A stretch of 64,000 nucleotides of DNA from an uncultured Candidatus Melainabacteria bacterium (GCA_934693165.1 CAKUUX010000002.1:62001-126000), one strand, 5' to 3'. Counted from the stretch's first letter, positions 24,949-34,014 are shown. Translations and numbers: made by a program. The notes: generated from the sequence alone by a model not told the origin.

Positions 24949-26373
24949 TTATAATTCTTGTCTTAATTTGAATGATTCATACAAAAGATATGTTAGTAAT
25001 GCTCTAACGCCAGCACCTGTTGCACCTTTAATAAAGTATTTTTGTGCTGAATCAAGGAAAGCAACACCTGCTATATCGATGTGAGCCCATTTTTGTTCAG
25101 GTTTTACAAAGTTTTCTAAGAATAAACCTGCTGTTGAAGCTCCACCCCATCTTGAACCAGTGTTTTTCATATCAGCAATTTCACTTTTTAAGCTATCTTT
25201 GTATTCATCATACATTGGTAATGGCCAATATCTTTCACCTGCATCTTCTGCTGCGTCAATCAAGTTGTCGATTAATTCTTCGTCATTACCCATAATACCT
25301 GCTGCTTGAGTTCCAAGTGCAACCATACAAGCACCTGTTAATGTAGCGATATCAATAACTTCATCAACGCCTAATTCACAAGCAAAGCATAATGCATCAG
25401 CTAAAGTTAATCTACCTTCAGCATCTGTATTATCAACTTCAATTGTTTTACCATTTCTTGCTGTTAAGATATCTCCTGGTTTATACGCTGAGCAACCTGG
25501 CATATTTTCGCAAGCTGCAATGATACCGTGAACTTCGATATCTGCGTTTAATTCTTTAATTTTGCTCATAACGGCAAGTACGCAAGCTGCACCTGACATG
25601 TCATCTCTCATTGTAAGCATTGATGATGCTGGTTTTAAATCTAAACCACCTGCATCAAATGTAATGCCTTTACCGATGATAGCGATTTTCTTTTTAACTT
25701 CTTTTGGTTGATATTTAATATGAATGAATTTTGGTTCTTCTGAGCTACCTTTTGCAACTGCTGTGAATGCTCCCATATTCATATCTTCTAATTCATAATC
25801 GCTATAAATTGTTGTTTGTAAACCTAATGATTGAGCAATTTCTGCTAGTTTAGTTGGTGTAACTAATGCTGCAGGTTCATTTGCCAAATCTCTTGCCATA
25901 TTCATTGCTGAAATTGCAATTTCTGCGTATTGTAAGTCTGCTTCTTCAATATTTAAAAATACTTCGATTTCTTTTTCTTCTTTTTTATCTGATTTATATT
26001 TATCAAATTTGTAATCGCCAATTAAAAGACCTTCTGCAACTGCACCAATGTAATCTTCCATTTCGTCAAAATCAATTGCAACTGATTTTGCATGAATAGA
26101 TTTTACTTTGTTTGTAATTTTTGCACCAATTTCTCTTGCTCTATCAAGAGTCATTTCATCTTTTTTGCCCATTCCAATTACAAGGATTTTTCTTGCAGGA
26201 ATTTTGTCATAAGTTTGTAAAAGATATGTGTTTTTAAATTTACCTTTAAAACCATCTTCTTCTAATGCATATTTATTTGCTAATTCTTGAGAAGTTGTTT
26301 CACTCTCAAGCATGTTAATTACTAAAACGTCACATTTTTGTTCTCTTAAATTTTCACTGATAGTTAATTTCAT
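24949..26373 (-). CDS. pepA: Leucyl (cytosol) aminopeptidase, M17
   Basis: 474 residues. It removes N-terminal residues using two metal ions and normally works as a hexamer. The N-terminal macro-like domain is followed by the catalytic domain with GKGITFDAGGLDLKP (metal Lys and Asp), MRDDMSGAACVL and the signature NTDAEGRLTLADAL near residue 315. The C-terminal stretch WAHIDIAGVAF, KGATGAGVRALL is typical. AAAGGA lies upstream of the ATG. Monocistronic. Confidence 0.96.
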   Translation of the reverse strand: MKLTISENLREQKCDVLVINMLESETTSQELANKYALEEDGFKGKFKNTYLLQTYDKIPARKILVIGMGKKDEMTLDRAREIGAKITNKVKSIHAKSVAIDFDEMEDYIGAVAEGLLIGDYKFDKYKSDKKEEKEIEVFLNIEEADLQYAEIAISAMNMARDLANEPAALVTPTKLAEIAQSLGLQTTIYSDYELEDMNMGAFTAVAKGSSEEPKFIHIKYQPKEVKKKIAIIGKGITFDAGGLDLKPASSMLTMRDDMSGAACVLAVMSKIKELNADIEVHGIIAACENMPGCSAYKPGDILTARNGKTIEVDNTDAEGRLTLADALCFACELGVDEVIDIATLTGACMVALGTQAAGIMGNDEELIDNLIDAAEDAGERYWPLPMYDEYKDSLKSEIADMKNTGSRWGGASTAGLFLENFVKPEQKWAHIDIAGVAFLDSAQKYFIKGATGAGVRALLTYLLYESFKLRQEL

Positions 26374-26574
26374 GTCATTTATCCTTTCTTTATATAAATT
26401 AATAATAACATATAAATTTTTTTTGGTTATGGTAAAATTTTAAATAGTTAGTAGATATAAAACATTTTTGAAAATATATGCAATAAAATTTATTTGAATA
26501 GAATTTAGATATTGACCCATTAGGCTATATGTAGTGGGTATTGTGTGTATTATAAAAAATAGAAAAGGACAGAT

Positions 26575-28095
26575 ATGAACTTGACTTTAATGATTGCAAT
26601 TATAGTACTTGTTGTGCTTGTTGCACTTTTAATTATTCAACAGACAAAATTCAAAGCTTTAAAAAATGAAACACAAAAAAACATGGCCGACTTAGCTGAA
26701 AAAGAACAATTACTTCAAAAAGAAGCTCTTTTAAAAGCTAAAGAAGCTCTTCAAGATGAAAGAGAACAATTTAACGAAGATGAACGTGAACGTCGTCAAG
26801 AATTACAAAGACTTGAATCTAAATTAGCTAAAAGAGAAGACGTATTAGAAGATAAAATTCAAGAAGCAGAAGAAAAATCTTCTTCTGCTCAAAGAAAAAT
26901 GGATGAATTAAACGATAAAGAAGACCACTTAAATGGTTTAATCCAACAACAAACACATGAACTTGAAAGAATTTCTGGTATGTCAGCAGACGAAGCCAAA
27001 AATCAATTAATGGAACAATTAAAAACTGATTTAGCTCAAGAACAAATGCAATTAATCAGAGAAAATGAAGCTAAAATTAGAGAAGTTTCATTAGAAAAAT
27101 CAAAAGAAATTTTAACAACTACAATGCAAAGATGTATGATGGATCAAGTTGTTGAAAGTACAGTTTCAGTTGTAAACTTACCAAGTGATGAAATGAAAGG
27201 CCGTATTATCGGTCGTGAAGGTCGTAATATCAGAACTTTAGAAACATTAACAGGTGTTGATTTAATCATCGATGATACTCCTGAAGCTGTTGTATTATCA
27301 AGTTTTGACCCAGTAAGACGTGAAATTGCAAAGCTTGCATTAGAAAAACTTATCGCAGATGGTCGTATCCACCCTGTAAGAATTGAAGAAATGGTTGAAA
27401 AAGCTCGTGAAGAAATCGAAAAGAAAATCATTTCAGAAGGTGAAAATGCAGCTTTAGATATGGGAATTATGGGCTTAAATAAAGAGTTAATCAAAAATTT
27501 AGGACGCTTATATTACAGAACAAGTTATGGTCAAAATGTTTTGAAACACTCTTTAGAAGTTGGTCATATTGCAGGCATGTTGGCAAGTGAATTACACGCA
27601 AATGTAAATGTTGCAAAACGTGCAGGTCTTTTACACGATATTGGTAAAGCTGTAGACCAAACTCAAGAAGGTACACATATTCAATTAGGTGTTGAACTTG
27701 CATCAAGATATGGTGAAAAACCAGAAATCTTACACGCAATCGAAGCTCACCACGATGATGTTACAGCAAATACAATTGAAGCAGTTCTTGTAAAACTTGC
27801 TGATGCTATTTCTGCAGGTCGTCCAGGAGCAAGACGTGATACTTTAGAAATTTACATCAAGCGTCTTCAAAAAATTGAAGAAATTGTTAATAGCTACCAA
27901 GGTATTAAACAGTCTTTCGCTGTTCAAGCAGGTCGAGAAGTTAGAGTTATTGTTCAATCAGAAATGTTTGATGATTTAGCCTCTCAAAAACTTGCTCGTG
28001 ATGTTGCAAAACGTATTGAAGACGAACTTGATTATCCTGGTCAAATCAGAGTTACAGTAGTTAGAGAATTTAGAACTACAGAAATTGCAAAATAA
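26575..28095 (+). CDS. rny: Ribonuclease Y
   Basis: 506 residues. An N-terminal membrane anchor (MIAIIVLVVLVALLIIQQ) is followed by a long Glu/Gln/Arg coiled coil to about residue 165, then a KH domain (MKGRIIGREGRNIRTLE) and an HD domain (LKHSLEVGHIAG, LLHDIGKAVDQ, HHDDV). It is an endoribonuclease that initiates mRNA decay at the membrane. Full length. AAGGACAG precedes the ATG. The ymdB-family gene follows beyond a terminator-like hairpin; rny-ymdB adjacency is widely conserved. Confidence 0.96.
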   Translation: MNLTLMIAIIVLVVLVALLIIQQTKFKALKNETQKNMADLAEKEQLLQKEALLKAKEALQDEREQFNEDERERRQELQRLESKLAKREDVLEDKIQEAEEKSSSAQRKMDELNDKEDHLNGLIQQQTHELERISGMSADEAKNQLMEQLKTDLAQEQMQLIRENEAKIREVSLEKSKEILTTTMQRCMMDQVVESTVSVVNLPSDEMKGRIIGREGRNIRTLETLTGVDLIIDDTPEAVVLSSFDPVRREIAKLALEKLIADGRIHPVRIEEMVEKAREEIEKKIISEGENAALDMGIMGLNKELIKNLGRLYYRTSYGQNVLKHSLEVGHIAGMLASELHANVNVAKRAGLLHDIGKAVDQTQEGTHIQLGVELASRYGEKPEILHAIEAHHDDVTANTIEAVLVKLADAISAGRPGARRDTLEIYIKRLQKIEEIVNSYQGIKQSFAVQAGREVRVIVQSEMFDDLASQKLARDVAKRIEDELDYPGQIRVTVVREFRTTEIAK

Positions 28096-28104
28096 ATTTA
28101 GTCT

Positions 28105-28143
28105 GAAAGAATAAAGCTTGTTTGCTTTATTCTTTCGTTTTTT
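28105..28143 (+). terminator. Hairpin between rny and ymdB-like gene
   Basis: GAAAGAATAAAGC / TTGTTT / GCTTTATTCTTTC then GTTTTTT. It ends just 12 bases before the next ATG, so it may attenuate rather than fully separate the two genes. Confidence 0.85.
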
Positions 28144-28155
28144 GAGGAGATATAG

Positions 28156-29001
28156 ATGTCTGAAAATAAAGACATAAAAATTTTATTTTTTGGAGATATT
28201 GTCGGTCGGGTTGGTAGAACTGCCGTTATTCAGTATTTGACTGACTTAACTAAAAAAAATGAAATGCCCGATTTTGTTATTGCAAATGTCGAAAATGCTT
28301 CTCATGGTTTTGGTCTAACCTCTAAAAATTACGGAGAACTTGCAGATGCAGGTGTAAACTGTATGACTAGTGGTAATCATATTTGGGATAAGAAAGATAT
28401 TTTCACAATTATTGATACTTCTGAAAAACTTGTTAGACCTTTAAATTACGAAAAATCTGTACAAGGTGAAGGACTAAGATATTTTGATGTAAACGGTAGA
28501 AAAATTGCCGTGTTAAATTTCTTAGGTCGTGTATTTATGCAACCTTTAGAGTCACCTTTTGAAATTATTAGAGATAGAATAGAAGAAATTAAAGCTGTTA
28601 CTCCAAATATTATTATTGATTTTCATGCAGAAGCTACTGCTGAAAAAATTTGTTTTGGCAGATTTTGTTCAGAACTTGGTGTAAGTGCTGTTTTTGGAAC
28701 ACATACTCATGTTCAAACAGCTGATGAACAAATTTTAGGTAACATGGCTTATATAACTGACGCAGGTTTTTGTGGTTCAGTTGATAGTGTAATAGGTATG
28801 GATTACGAAACTTCTATCAAACGTTTAATAACTCATTTGCCATACCGATATGATGTTGCAACTGGTTCTGTTGCTCAAATTAATGCTGTAGAAGTATCTA
28901 TGGATTTGGATAAAGGTATTGCTACAGATATAAAAAGAATTAATTTTAATGTAGACATAAGTAATAAAAAGGAGATTGAAAGTGAAAAGTCAATTGAATG
29001 A
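28156..29001 (+). CDS. YmdB-family metallophosphoesterase
   Basis: 281 residues of the TIGR00282 family; Bacillus YmdB hydrolyses 2',3'-cyclic nucleotides. Ordered motifs: FFGDIVGRVGRTAV (metal Asp), NVENASHGFGLT, TSGNHIWDKKDI, IIDFHAEATAEK, and FGTHTHVQTADEQI with C-terminal metal His residues. GAGGAGA lies just upstream of the ATG. Part of rny / ymdB / PHP / pseudopilin, with 15-base spacing to the next gene. Confidence 0.93.
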   Translation: MSENKDIKILFFGDIVGRVGRTAVIQYLTDLTKKNEMPDFVIANVENASHGFGLTSKNYGELADAGVNCMTSGNHIWDKKDIFTIIDTSEKLVRPLNYEKSVQGEGLRYFDVNGRKIAVLNFLGRVFMQPLESPFEIIRDRIEEIKAVTPNIIIDFHAEATAEKICFGRFCSELGVSAVFGTHTHVQTADEQILGNMAYITDAGFCGSVDSVIGMDYETSIKRLITHLPYRYDVATGSVAQINAVEVSMDLDKGIATDIKRINFNVDISNKKEIESEKSIE

Positions 29002-29016
29002 TTGGAGGTATGAATA

Positions 29017-29874
29017 ATGAAAGGTGATTATCATATTCATACTTGTTATTCAGACGGCATTTATACGCCCGAACAGATTGTTGATTTGGCAATCGATAAT
29101 GGGTTAGATGTTATCTCTTTAACTGATCATGATAATGTTTTATCATACCAAATCGCTCAAGACTATCTTGAACGTGAAAACAAGAAAGACAAATTAGAAA
29201 TCATAAGAGGTATTGAAGTTAATACTATCTATGAAAATAACGAAGTTCATGTTCTTGGATATTTTATGGATGTAAATAATTCTGATTTTCAAGAAATGAT
29301 TAAAACTCAACAACAAGCAAGAATTAATCAAACTCATGAAATTCTTGAATTGCTAAAGAAAAAAGAAGGTATAAACATACCTTTCGAAAATATTACAAAA
29401 TTAGTAGCTGAAGGAGGAAGTATCGGACGTCCTCACATTGCAAAAGCTATAACATCAGTTGGTGGAACACAAAATGTTGTTGAAGCATATAGTAAATACA
29501 TCAATGATAATTCTCCAGTGTATGTAAAGAGAAAAACTGTTTCTCCACAAGATGCTGTTGAAATTATTTATGATGCAGGTGGTATTCCAGTAATTGCTCA
29601 CCCTCATGACATTGACAATAGTGCAGATTTAATTAAAGAATTAATGAACTATGGTTTAAGAGGTATTGAAGCTTACCATAGAAAACACTCACCTGCCATG
29701 GTTGAATATTTCTCATCAATGGCAGAAGAATTGGGACTTATTGTTACTGGTGGTTCTGATTTTCATGCTCCAAATCCTAACAGTGGTCAAATTCTTTTAG
29801 GTAAACATTTTGTTCCTGAATGGGTTTATGATTCTTTAATCAAAGAGAAGAAAAGATTGGACATGGCTAGATAA
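29017..29874 (+). CDS. PHP-domain phosphoesterase (RNase AM/YciV-like)
   Basis: 285 residues. PHP motifs in order: DYHIHTCYSDGIYTPEQIV, SLTDHDN, RGIEVNT, VHVLGYF, IGRPHIAKA, PVIAHPHDID and GSDFHAPN, all metal ligands in place. The family includes 5'-3' exonucleases and 3',5'-nucleotide phosphatases that degrade short RNA, which fits the position next to rny and ymdB. An ATG at 29010 gives only a five-codon frame, so I use the ATG at 29017 (TTGGAGG upstream). The stop overlaps the next start (ATGA). Confidence 0.9.
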   Translation: MKGDYHIHTCYSDGIYTPEQIVDLAIDNGLDVISLTDHDNVLSYQIAQDYLERENKKDKLEIIRGIEVNTIYENNEVHVLGYFMDVNNSDFQEMIKTQQQARINQTHEILELLKKKEGINIPFENITKLVAEGGSIGRPHIAKAITSVGGTQNVVEAYSKYINDNSPVYVKRKTVSPQDAVEIIYDAGGIPVIAHPHDIDNSADLIKELMNYGLRGIEAYHRKHSPAMVEYFSSMAEELGLIVTGGSDFHAPNPNSGQILLGKHFVPEWVYDSLIKEKKRLDMAR

Positions 29875-30515
29875 TGAAACAAAAAGCTTTCACATTAGTA
29901 GAAATAATGATTGTTTTTGCACTAATTATGATTGTTTCAGCGTTAGTTATTCCTCTTGTTTTGAATGATTCAAAAACTGTGCAAGATGTTAGCAAATGGC
30001 GTCATTGTTATGACGATGTTTTGTATGCGTTTCAGTCTATGGATATAAACAATAATCCTGATTATAAGCAAACAATTAATACAAAAATTCTGAAAGCTAA
30101 AAATACTGATGAAGTTGAAGATATTATTCTTGAAGAATTTAGACCATATCTTAGAATTGAAGATAGATTTGAGAATAAAAAATATTCTCCAAGATATTTG
30201 AATTCTGAAAAAGTAAAAGATGGTCAATATTATCATTTTGTAAAACTATACAGAACTCAAAATGGTCAAATCGTTGGTATAAAGTGGCTTAAAGAACTTT
30301 ATGACAATTCTTCATTAATAGCTTTGATGATTGATACTAATGGTGAAGAAGCTCCAAATGTTTGGGGTAAAGACATCTTTGGTTTAAATATTTATAAAAC
30401 AAAAATTGAGCCTTTTGGTAAAGAAATGTCATCTTCAGAAGTTGATGCTGATTGCTCTAAAAAAGGCAGAGGTGTTTATTGTTCTTATAAATACTTGATT
30501 GGAGCTCAGTTCTAA
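29874..30515 (+). CDS. Pseudopilin-like protein with Ala at -1
   Basis: 213 residues. MKQKA|FTLVEIMIVFALIMIVSALVIP is a class III signal peptide and hydrophobic helix with Glu at +5. Residue -1, however, is Ala instead of the near-invariant Gly. The rest is an Asp/Lys/Tyr-rich periplasmic domain with a Cys pair near the end (DADCSKKGRGVYCSYK). The initiation codon overlaps the PHP gene (ATGA). Its end overlaps the converging cytidylyltransferase gene by 4 bases. Probably a minor pseudopilin for the T2SS/T4P system (inference). Confidence 0.82.
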   Translation: MKQKAFTLVEIMIVFALIMIVSALVIPLVLNDSKTVQDVSKWRHCYDDVLYAFQSMDINNNPDYKQTINTKILKAKNTDEVEDIILEEFRPYLRIEDRFENKKYSPRYLNSEKVKDGQYYHFVKLYRTQNGQIVGIKWLKELYDNSSLIALMIDTNGEEAPNVWGKDIFGLNIYKTKIEPFGKEMSSSEVDADCSKKGRGVYCSYKYLIGAQF

Positions 30516-31207
30516 TCTTTTTTATCTTCTCTTTCTTTTAAGATTTTAGCTATTGCTTCAAAATCATCAGGTGTATCAATATCTATAGAAGGTTGAATAT
30601 ATACGACAGGTTTATCACCAATGAAGTCGTAACATTTTCTCATTGCTTCTGTTGTTACAATATAAATTGAACCTGTTTCACAGTATAACGGCATGTGCAA
30701 ATGAGTATCTTGTCTACGAGGGCGATTTCTGTAATCATAGATACATTTCATTTCGCCTTTTAAGTTTTTATACCATTTTGCGTGAGTTATGCCCATACTT
30801 CTTACTGCAAAACAAGAATCGCAATCAGATTTTTGGAATAATTCAAACGCTTCGTCAATTTGTTTCGCATCACGTAATGGACAAGTTGGTTGTAAAAGTA
30901 TTACAACATCTGGGTTGTAGTTTTCTTTATCTTTTAAATAATCTAAAACTTGGATTAAAACAGGAATAGTGTGTGTTTCATCCTGTGCAAGTTCCATTGG
31001 TCTATCTACAACCTCGCAACCAAAACTTTCGGCCACTTCTTTTATTTTTGGACTTTCTGTTGAAAGAACTGTTCTTGTCACGTATTTTGATTTTTGTCCT
31101 GCCTCAATTGAATAATAAATTAAGGGTTTTCCGTTTAAATCTTTAATATTTTTATTTGGGATTCCTTTAGAACCACCTCTTGCTGGTATAATTGCTAATA
31201 CTTCCAT
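30512..31207 (-). CDS. Acylneuraminate (CMP-sugar) cytidylyltransferase family protein
   Basis: 231 residues. The nucleotide-binding N-terminus LAIIPARGGSKGIPNKNIK, then VLSTESPKI, LQPTCPLRDAKQID, RRQDTH and DIDTPDDFEA place it with NeuA/PseF/LegF-type enzymes that activate nonulosonic acids with CTP. Which acid cannot be told. I start at the ATG at 31207, with GGAG 6 bases upstream; the frame also reads from a TTG at 31219 inside folP. One base separates it from the folP stop, an odd pairing. wecB at 62.6 kb could feed the same surface-glycan pathway. Confidence 0.87.
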   Translation of the reverse strand: MEVLAIIPARGGSKGIPNKNIKDLNGKPLIYYSIEAGQKSKYVTRTVLSTESPKIKEVAESFGCEVVDRPMELAQDETHTIPVLIQVLDYLKDKENYNPDVVILLQPTCPLRDAKQIDEAFELFQKSDCDSCFAVRSMGITHAKWYKNLKGEMKCIYDYRNRPRRQDTHLHMPLYCETGSIYIVTTEAMRKCYDFIGDKPVVYIQPSIDIDTPDDFEAIAKILKEREDKKD

Positions 31208-31208
31208 T

Positions 31209-32354
31209 TTATTCTCCAAAATTTTCCATTAGGTCTAATAATTTTTTGTGCATTTTTACGTTGTGAACTCTTAAATAATCAATCTTTTGTTCAATTAATA
31301 AGGTTGATAGAGCTGTTGTATAAATGTCTTTTTCAAGTTCATCATCAAGTGATAGAAAAGATTTTCTTGAAATTCCTGCCATAATTTCACAACCAAGAGC
31401 TTTGAATTCTGACATGCGTTTTATAAGTTCAAAATTATCTTCTCTTCTTTTTCCAAACCCAATTCCGACATCTATGATTATTCTTGATTTGTCTATGCCA
31501 TTTGAGATTGCATAATCAACTTTGTCTTTTAGATTTTTAAATATTTCATCAATAACGTTATCATATTTAGGGTTTATCTGCATATTTTCAGGTGTTCCTT
31601 GAGAATGTTGAAGAATGATTTTAACATCTGAATTTTTTATTACTTCAATCATTTTTTCATCATAATCAAATCCTGAAACGTCATTAATTATCTTCGCACC
31701 TTTTTCAATGCATTTTTGCGCAACTTCTGCACTACGAGTATCAATACTGATAGGTGTTTTTATATCTTTTTCTTTTACAAAAGCTAGTATTGGTAAAATT
31801 CGCTCTAGTTGTGTTTTTACATCAACTGGTTCAGAAAATGGTTTTGTGCTTTCGGCTCCAATATCAATAATATCAGCGCCATCTTTAATCATTTCTAAAA
31901 GATGCTTTGTAGCTTCTTCTTTTTCAAGATATTTTCCTCCATCAGAAAAAGAGTTTGTCGTAATATTTAAAATTCCTGCAAGTTTTGTTTTAGTCGTTTT
32001 TTCTTGCTGTATAATAATTTCTTCAATTTTTTCGCTTAAAATATTTAAACTAAATTGCTGATATTCAAGGCTTTTTGCAATTTTTTTCAGTTGAGAAATT
32101 GAGCCTGTTAAAATGCAATCAGTTTTATCAATATTGTTTATCAAAACATCTCTGTGTAATGCACAATCAGAACCCCAAGAAAGTGCAGTTTGTTTCAAAA
32201 TGTTTGCTTGTGGAATTGTTAAATCATAAATTTTAATGTTTAAGTATTTGTATTTGTTTTGTGCAATTTTAGAATATGTTTTATCAAATCCGATGTTTTC
32301 TAATTCTTCTAAAATATCTGTATTATCAATTGTTTTAAGCGTAAAATCTTTCAT
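31209..32354 (-). CDS. folP: Dihydropteroate synthase with N-terminal extension
   Basis: 381 residues against about 280 for the classical enzyme. The DHPS TIM barrel occupies residues about 120-381: LAGILNITTNSFSDGG, DIIDIGAESTKP, PISIDTRSAEVA, INDVSGFD, ILQHSQGTP, IIIDVGIGFGK, GISRKSFL and RVHNVKMH. The first roughly 115 residues are an extra domain of mixed character; longer FolP proteins with such N-termini are known in some anaerobes. It joins pABA to the pterin pyrophosphate made by FolK. TACAAT six bases before the ATG suggests a leaderless mRNA. Confidence 0.94.
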   Translation of the reverse strand: MKDFTLKTIDNTDILEELENIGFDKTYSKIAQNKYKYLNIKIYDLTIPQANILKQTALSWGSDCALHRDVLINNIDKTDCILTGSISQLKKIAKSLEYQQFSLNILSEKIEEIIIQQEKTTKTKLAGILNITTNSFSDGGKYLEKEEATKHLLEMIKDGADIIDIGAESTKPFSEPVDVKTQLERILPILAFVKEKDIKTPISIDTRSAEVAQKCIEKGAKIINDVSGFDYDEKMIEVIKNSDVKIILQHSQGTPENMQINPKYDNVIDEIFKNLKDKVDYAISNGIDKSRIIIDVGIGFGKRREDNFELIKRMSEFKALGCEIMAGISRKSFLSLDDELEKDIYTTALSTLLIEQKIDYLRVHNVKMHKKLLDLMENFGE

Positions 32355-32369
32355 AGGAAAATTGTATCA
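32355..32369 (-). promoter_or_regulatory. Leaderless extended -10 promoter of folP
   Basis: Minus strand: TGA TACAAT (32366-32361), then six bases TTTCCT, then ATG. No Shine-Dalgarno. Confidence 0.72.
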
Positions 32370-32393
32370 TGAAAAAGTGGTATCAAAAAGACT

Positions 32394-32428
32394 AAAAAGG
32401 CGAAATTCGATTATTGAATTTCGCCTCT
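32394..32428 (-). terminator. Terminator after rpsP, GGCGAA family
   Basis: On the minus strand GGCGAAATTC / AATAATC / GAATTTCGCC followed by TTTTTAG. The folP start is a short way downstream. Confidence 0.88.
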
Positions 32429-32449
32429 AAAAATATATTGTTTAAACTA

Positions 32450-32812
32450 CTAAGCTTCTGTAGCTTCTTCAGCTGGAGCTTCAGCTTCTGCAGCTGCTTT
32501 AGCTTCTGCCTCAGCTTGTGCTTTTGCTTGAGCTTTTTTAGAAAGTTTTACAGTTTCTTTCTTTTTGTAGTTTAATGTACCGTCATCATTACAGTTATTG
32601 ATTAAATATTTAGCTGTTTCAGTTGGTTGAGCACCTTTGCTAATCCATTCTAAAGCTGCTGCTTTATCTAATTTCATAACTTTAGTTTTTGGGTTGTAGT
32701 GACCTAATTCTTGAATAGGTAAACCTTCTCTTTTTGTTGTTGAGTTGATAACGATAACTCTGTAAGTTGGAGCTTTTTTAGCGCCTAATCTTTTTAATCT
32801 GATTTTTAACAT
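32450..32812 (-). CDS. rpsP: 30S ribosomal protein S16
   Basis: 120 residues. Core S16 is residues 1-85: LKIRLKRLGAKKAPTYRVIV, QELGHYNPKT, AALEWISKGAQPTETAKYLI. It is followed by a low-complexity Lys/Ala/Glu/Gln tail of about 35 residues. The ATG at 32812 has AAGGA upstream and matches the family N-terminus; the open frame to 32908 is leader sequence. The usual neighbours (rimM, trmD, rplS) are absent. About 130 bases of leader upstream hold an unexplained GC-richer stretch near 32840-32925. Confidence 0.95.
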   Translation of the reverse strand: MLKIRLKRLGAKKAPTYRVIVINSTTKREGLPIQELGHYNPKTKVMKLDKAAALEWISKGAQPTETAKYLINNCNDDGTLNYKKKETVKLSKKAQAKAQAEAEAKAAAEAEAPAEEATEA

Positions 32813-32964
32813 TTTTTCTTTTTCCTTCTTAATTTGTTGTTTGTTATAAATATCTAGCCGCTTGATATTTATTATCGGATAATCCAAAGAGAGGAACGGA
32901 CTACCCACGAGTCTATGTAACCATGAAAATAAATATTTATCAAGTTTTGTATAAGAAATTTTAA

Positions 32965-33285
32965 TTATAAATCAGTTGGACCAATTGCTTCAAATGATTT
33001 AATTTTATCTTTTGTTTTTTGAATATCAGTAGCTATTTTTGTAGCTTTTTTAGGGTCTTTACATTTTTTTAGTTGAACATCCAAGACTAAAAGTCGTTCT
33101 TTTAATTTTCTAATATTTTGTTTATATTGTTCCCATTCCATAAAGAACCAACCTTCGTAACCACAATCTTCTGGTGGTTTTTCGTAAAAGTTTTTTATAA
33201 ATTCACCATTGCATTTTCCACAATGCAAGCATAATCTTTCAGGTCTGTTTTCAAAAATGTTTTCCATAACTTTATTATAGGGCAT
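32965..33285 (-). CDS. Small zinc-ribbon-like protein of unknown function
   Basis: 106 residues. CLHCGKCNGEF at about residues 19-29, with another Cys in EDCGYEGW, suggests a zinc or Fe-S knuckle. The C-terminal half is a Lys/Gln/Leu coiled coil (YKQNIRKLKERLLVLDVQLKKC). The ATG at 33285 has AAAGGA six bases upstream; the inner Met at residue 7 does not. Family not recognised. Confidence 0.7.
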   Translation of the reverse strand: MPYNKVMENIFENRPERLCLHCGKCNGEFIKNFYEKPPEDCGYEGWFFMEWEQYKQNIRKLKERLLVLDVQLKKCKDPKKATKIATDIQKTKDKIKSFEAIGPTDL

Positions 33286-33346
33286 TAAAAATCCTTTTTT
33301 ATACTTTTGTAATATTTATTAACAAAACTTCTAAAAAGAGCAATAA

Positions 33347-33360
33347 ATCATGGTTTTAAG
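33347..33360 (+). repeat. 14-base motif ATCATGGTTTTAAG (copy 2)
   Basis: Identical to 2668-2681 on the minus strand. Both copies lie in upstream regions, pointing towards the downstream gene. Confidence 0.55.
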
Positions 33361-33434
33361 ACTTTATATAAGTGTAGTGATAGGTAAATAAAATTGCATG
33401 CGTGAATAAAGTGTGCAAGTAAAAGGGAATTATT

Positions 33435-33965
33435 ATGACAATTTCTGCAGGTGTATCAAATGTCGCACAAAATGTTGCAAACAGTGCACAAAATGTTGCA
33501 AATAAAGCTAAGTCATTTGATTTTAATAAGGTTTTAGCAAAGGGTGTCGGTGTTGCAGGACTCGGTGCAGTTTTGTACGATGCTCATCAGTATGGTAAAA
33601 TTCAAGCTCGAACAAGTGGTAAAAATCAGTTAGCCGATTCAGCTTGTGATGCATATATGGGTTCTACAACGTTGAACTCAACAAGTACAATTGATTCAAA
33701 ATTACAAGATTTAAGATTTAAAGCCGAGATGAACGGTTCAATATTCGGTGGCATAAGAAAAGGTTTTGCACAAGCAAAAGGTTATGTTAAAGGTGCGTTG
33801 ACATCATTAGCTGAAAACATCATCCCTCTTGCTTTATCAGCAACAACATTAATTACAAGTGGACCTGTTTCAAAGGTTTGTGCAGCTGCGACTGCCTTGT
33901 ATGGTGCTGTTCGTGGTACTGCTGTTGCTTTTGGAATTGGTAAATCAAATCCATTAAACAAGTAA
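33435..33965 (+). CDS. Unknown Ala/Gly-rich protein with N-terminal repeat
   Basis: 176 residues, family not recognised. The N-terminus has a short repeat (NVAQNVANSAQNVANKA). Hydrophobic Gly/Ala segments follow at about residues 34-52 (AKGVGVAGLGAVLYDA) and 120-165 (AENIIPLALSATTLITSG; ATALYGAVRGTAVAFGIG), with a polar middle. There is no Sec signal. In composition it resembles the unknown proteins at 3.0-4.0 kb. AAAGGGAA precedes the ATG and a strong terminator follows, so it is a real monocistronic gene. Confidence 0.72.
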   Translation: MTISAGVSNVAQNVANSAQNVANKAKSFDFNKVLAKGVGVAGLGAVLYDAHQYGKIQARTSGKNQLADSACDAYMGSTTLNSTSTIDSKLQDLRFKAEMNGSIFGGIRKGFAQAKGYVKGALTSLAENIIPLALSATTLITSGPVSKVCAAATALYGAVRGTAVAFGIGKSNPLNK

Positions 33966-34014
33966 ATTACAAATCATTTTAACCAATAAACTTAACTATC
34001 AAACTACAAAATTT

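Noticed and set aside
28981..29016. ATG at 29010 as start of the PHP gene
   Set aside because: It opens only a five-codon frame (MNNER) before TGA; the ATG at 29017 opens the real gene.
32813..32908. 32-residue extension of S16
   Set aside because: S16 starts MLKIRLKRLG; AAGGA lies just ahead of that ATG.
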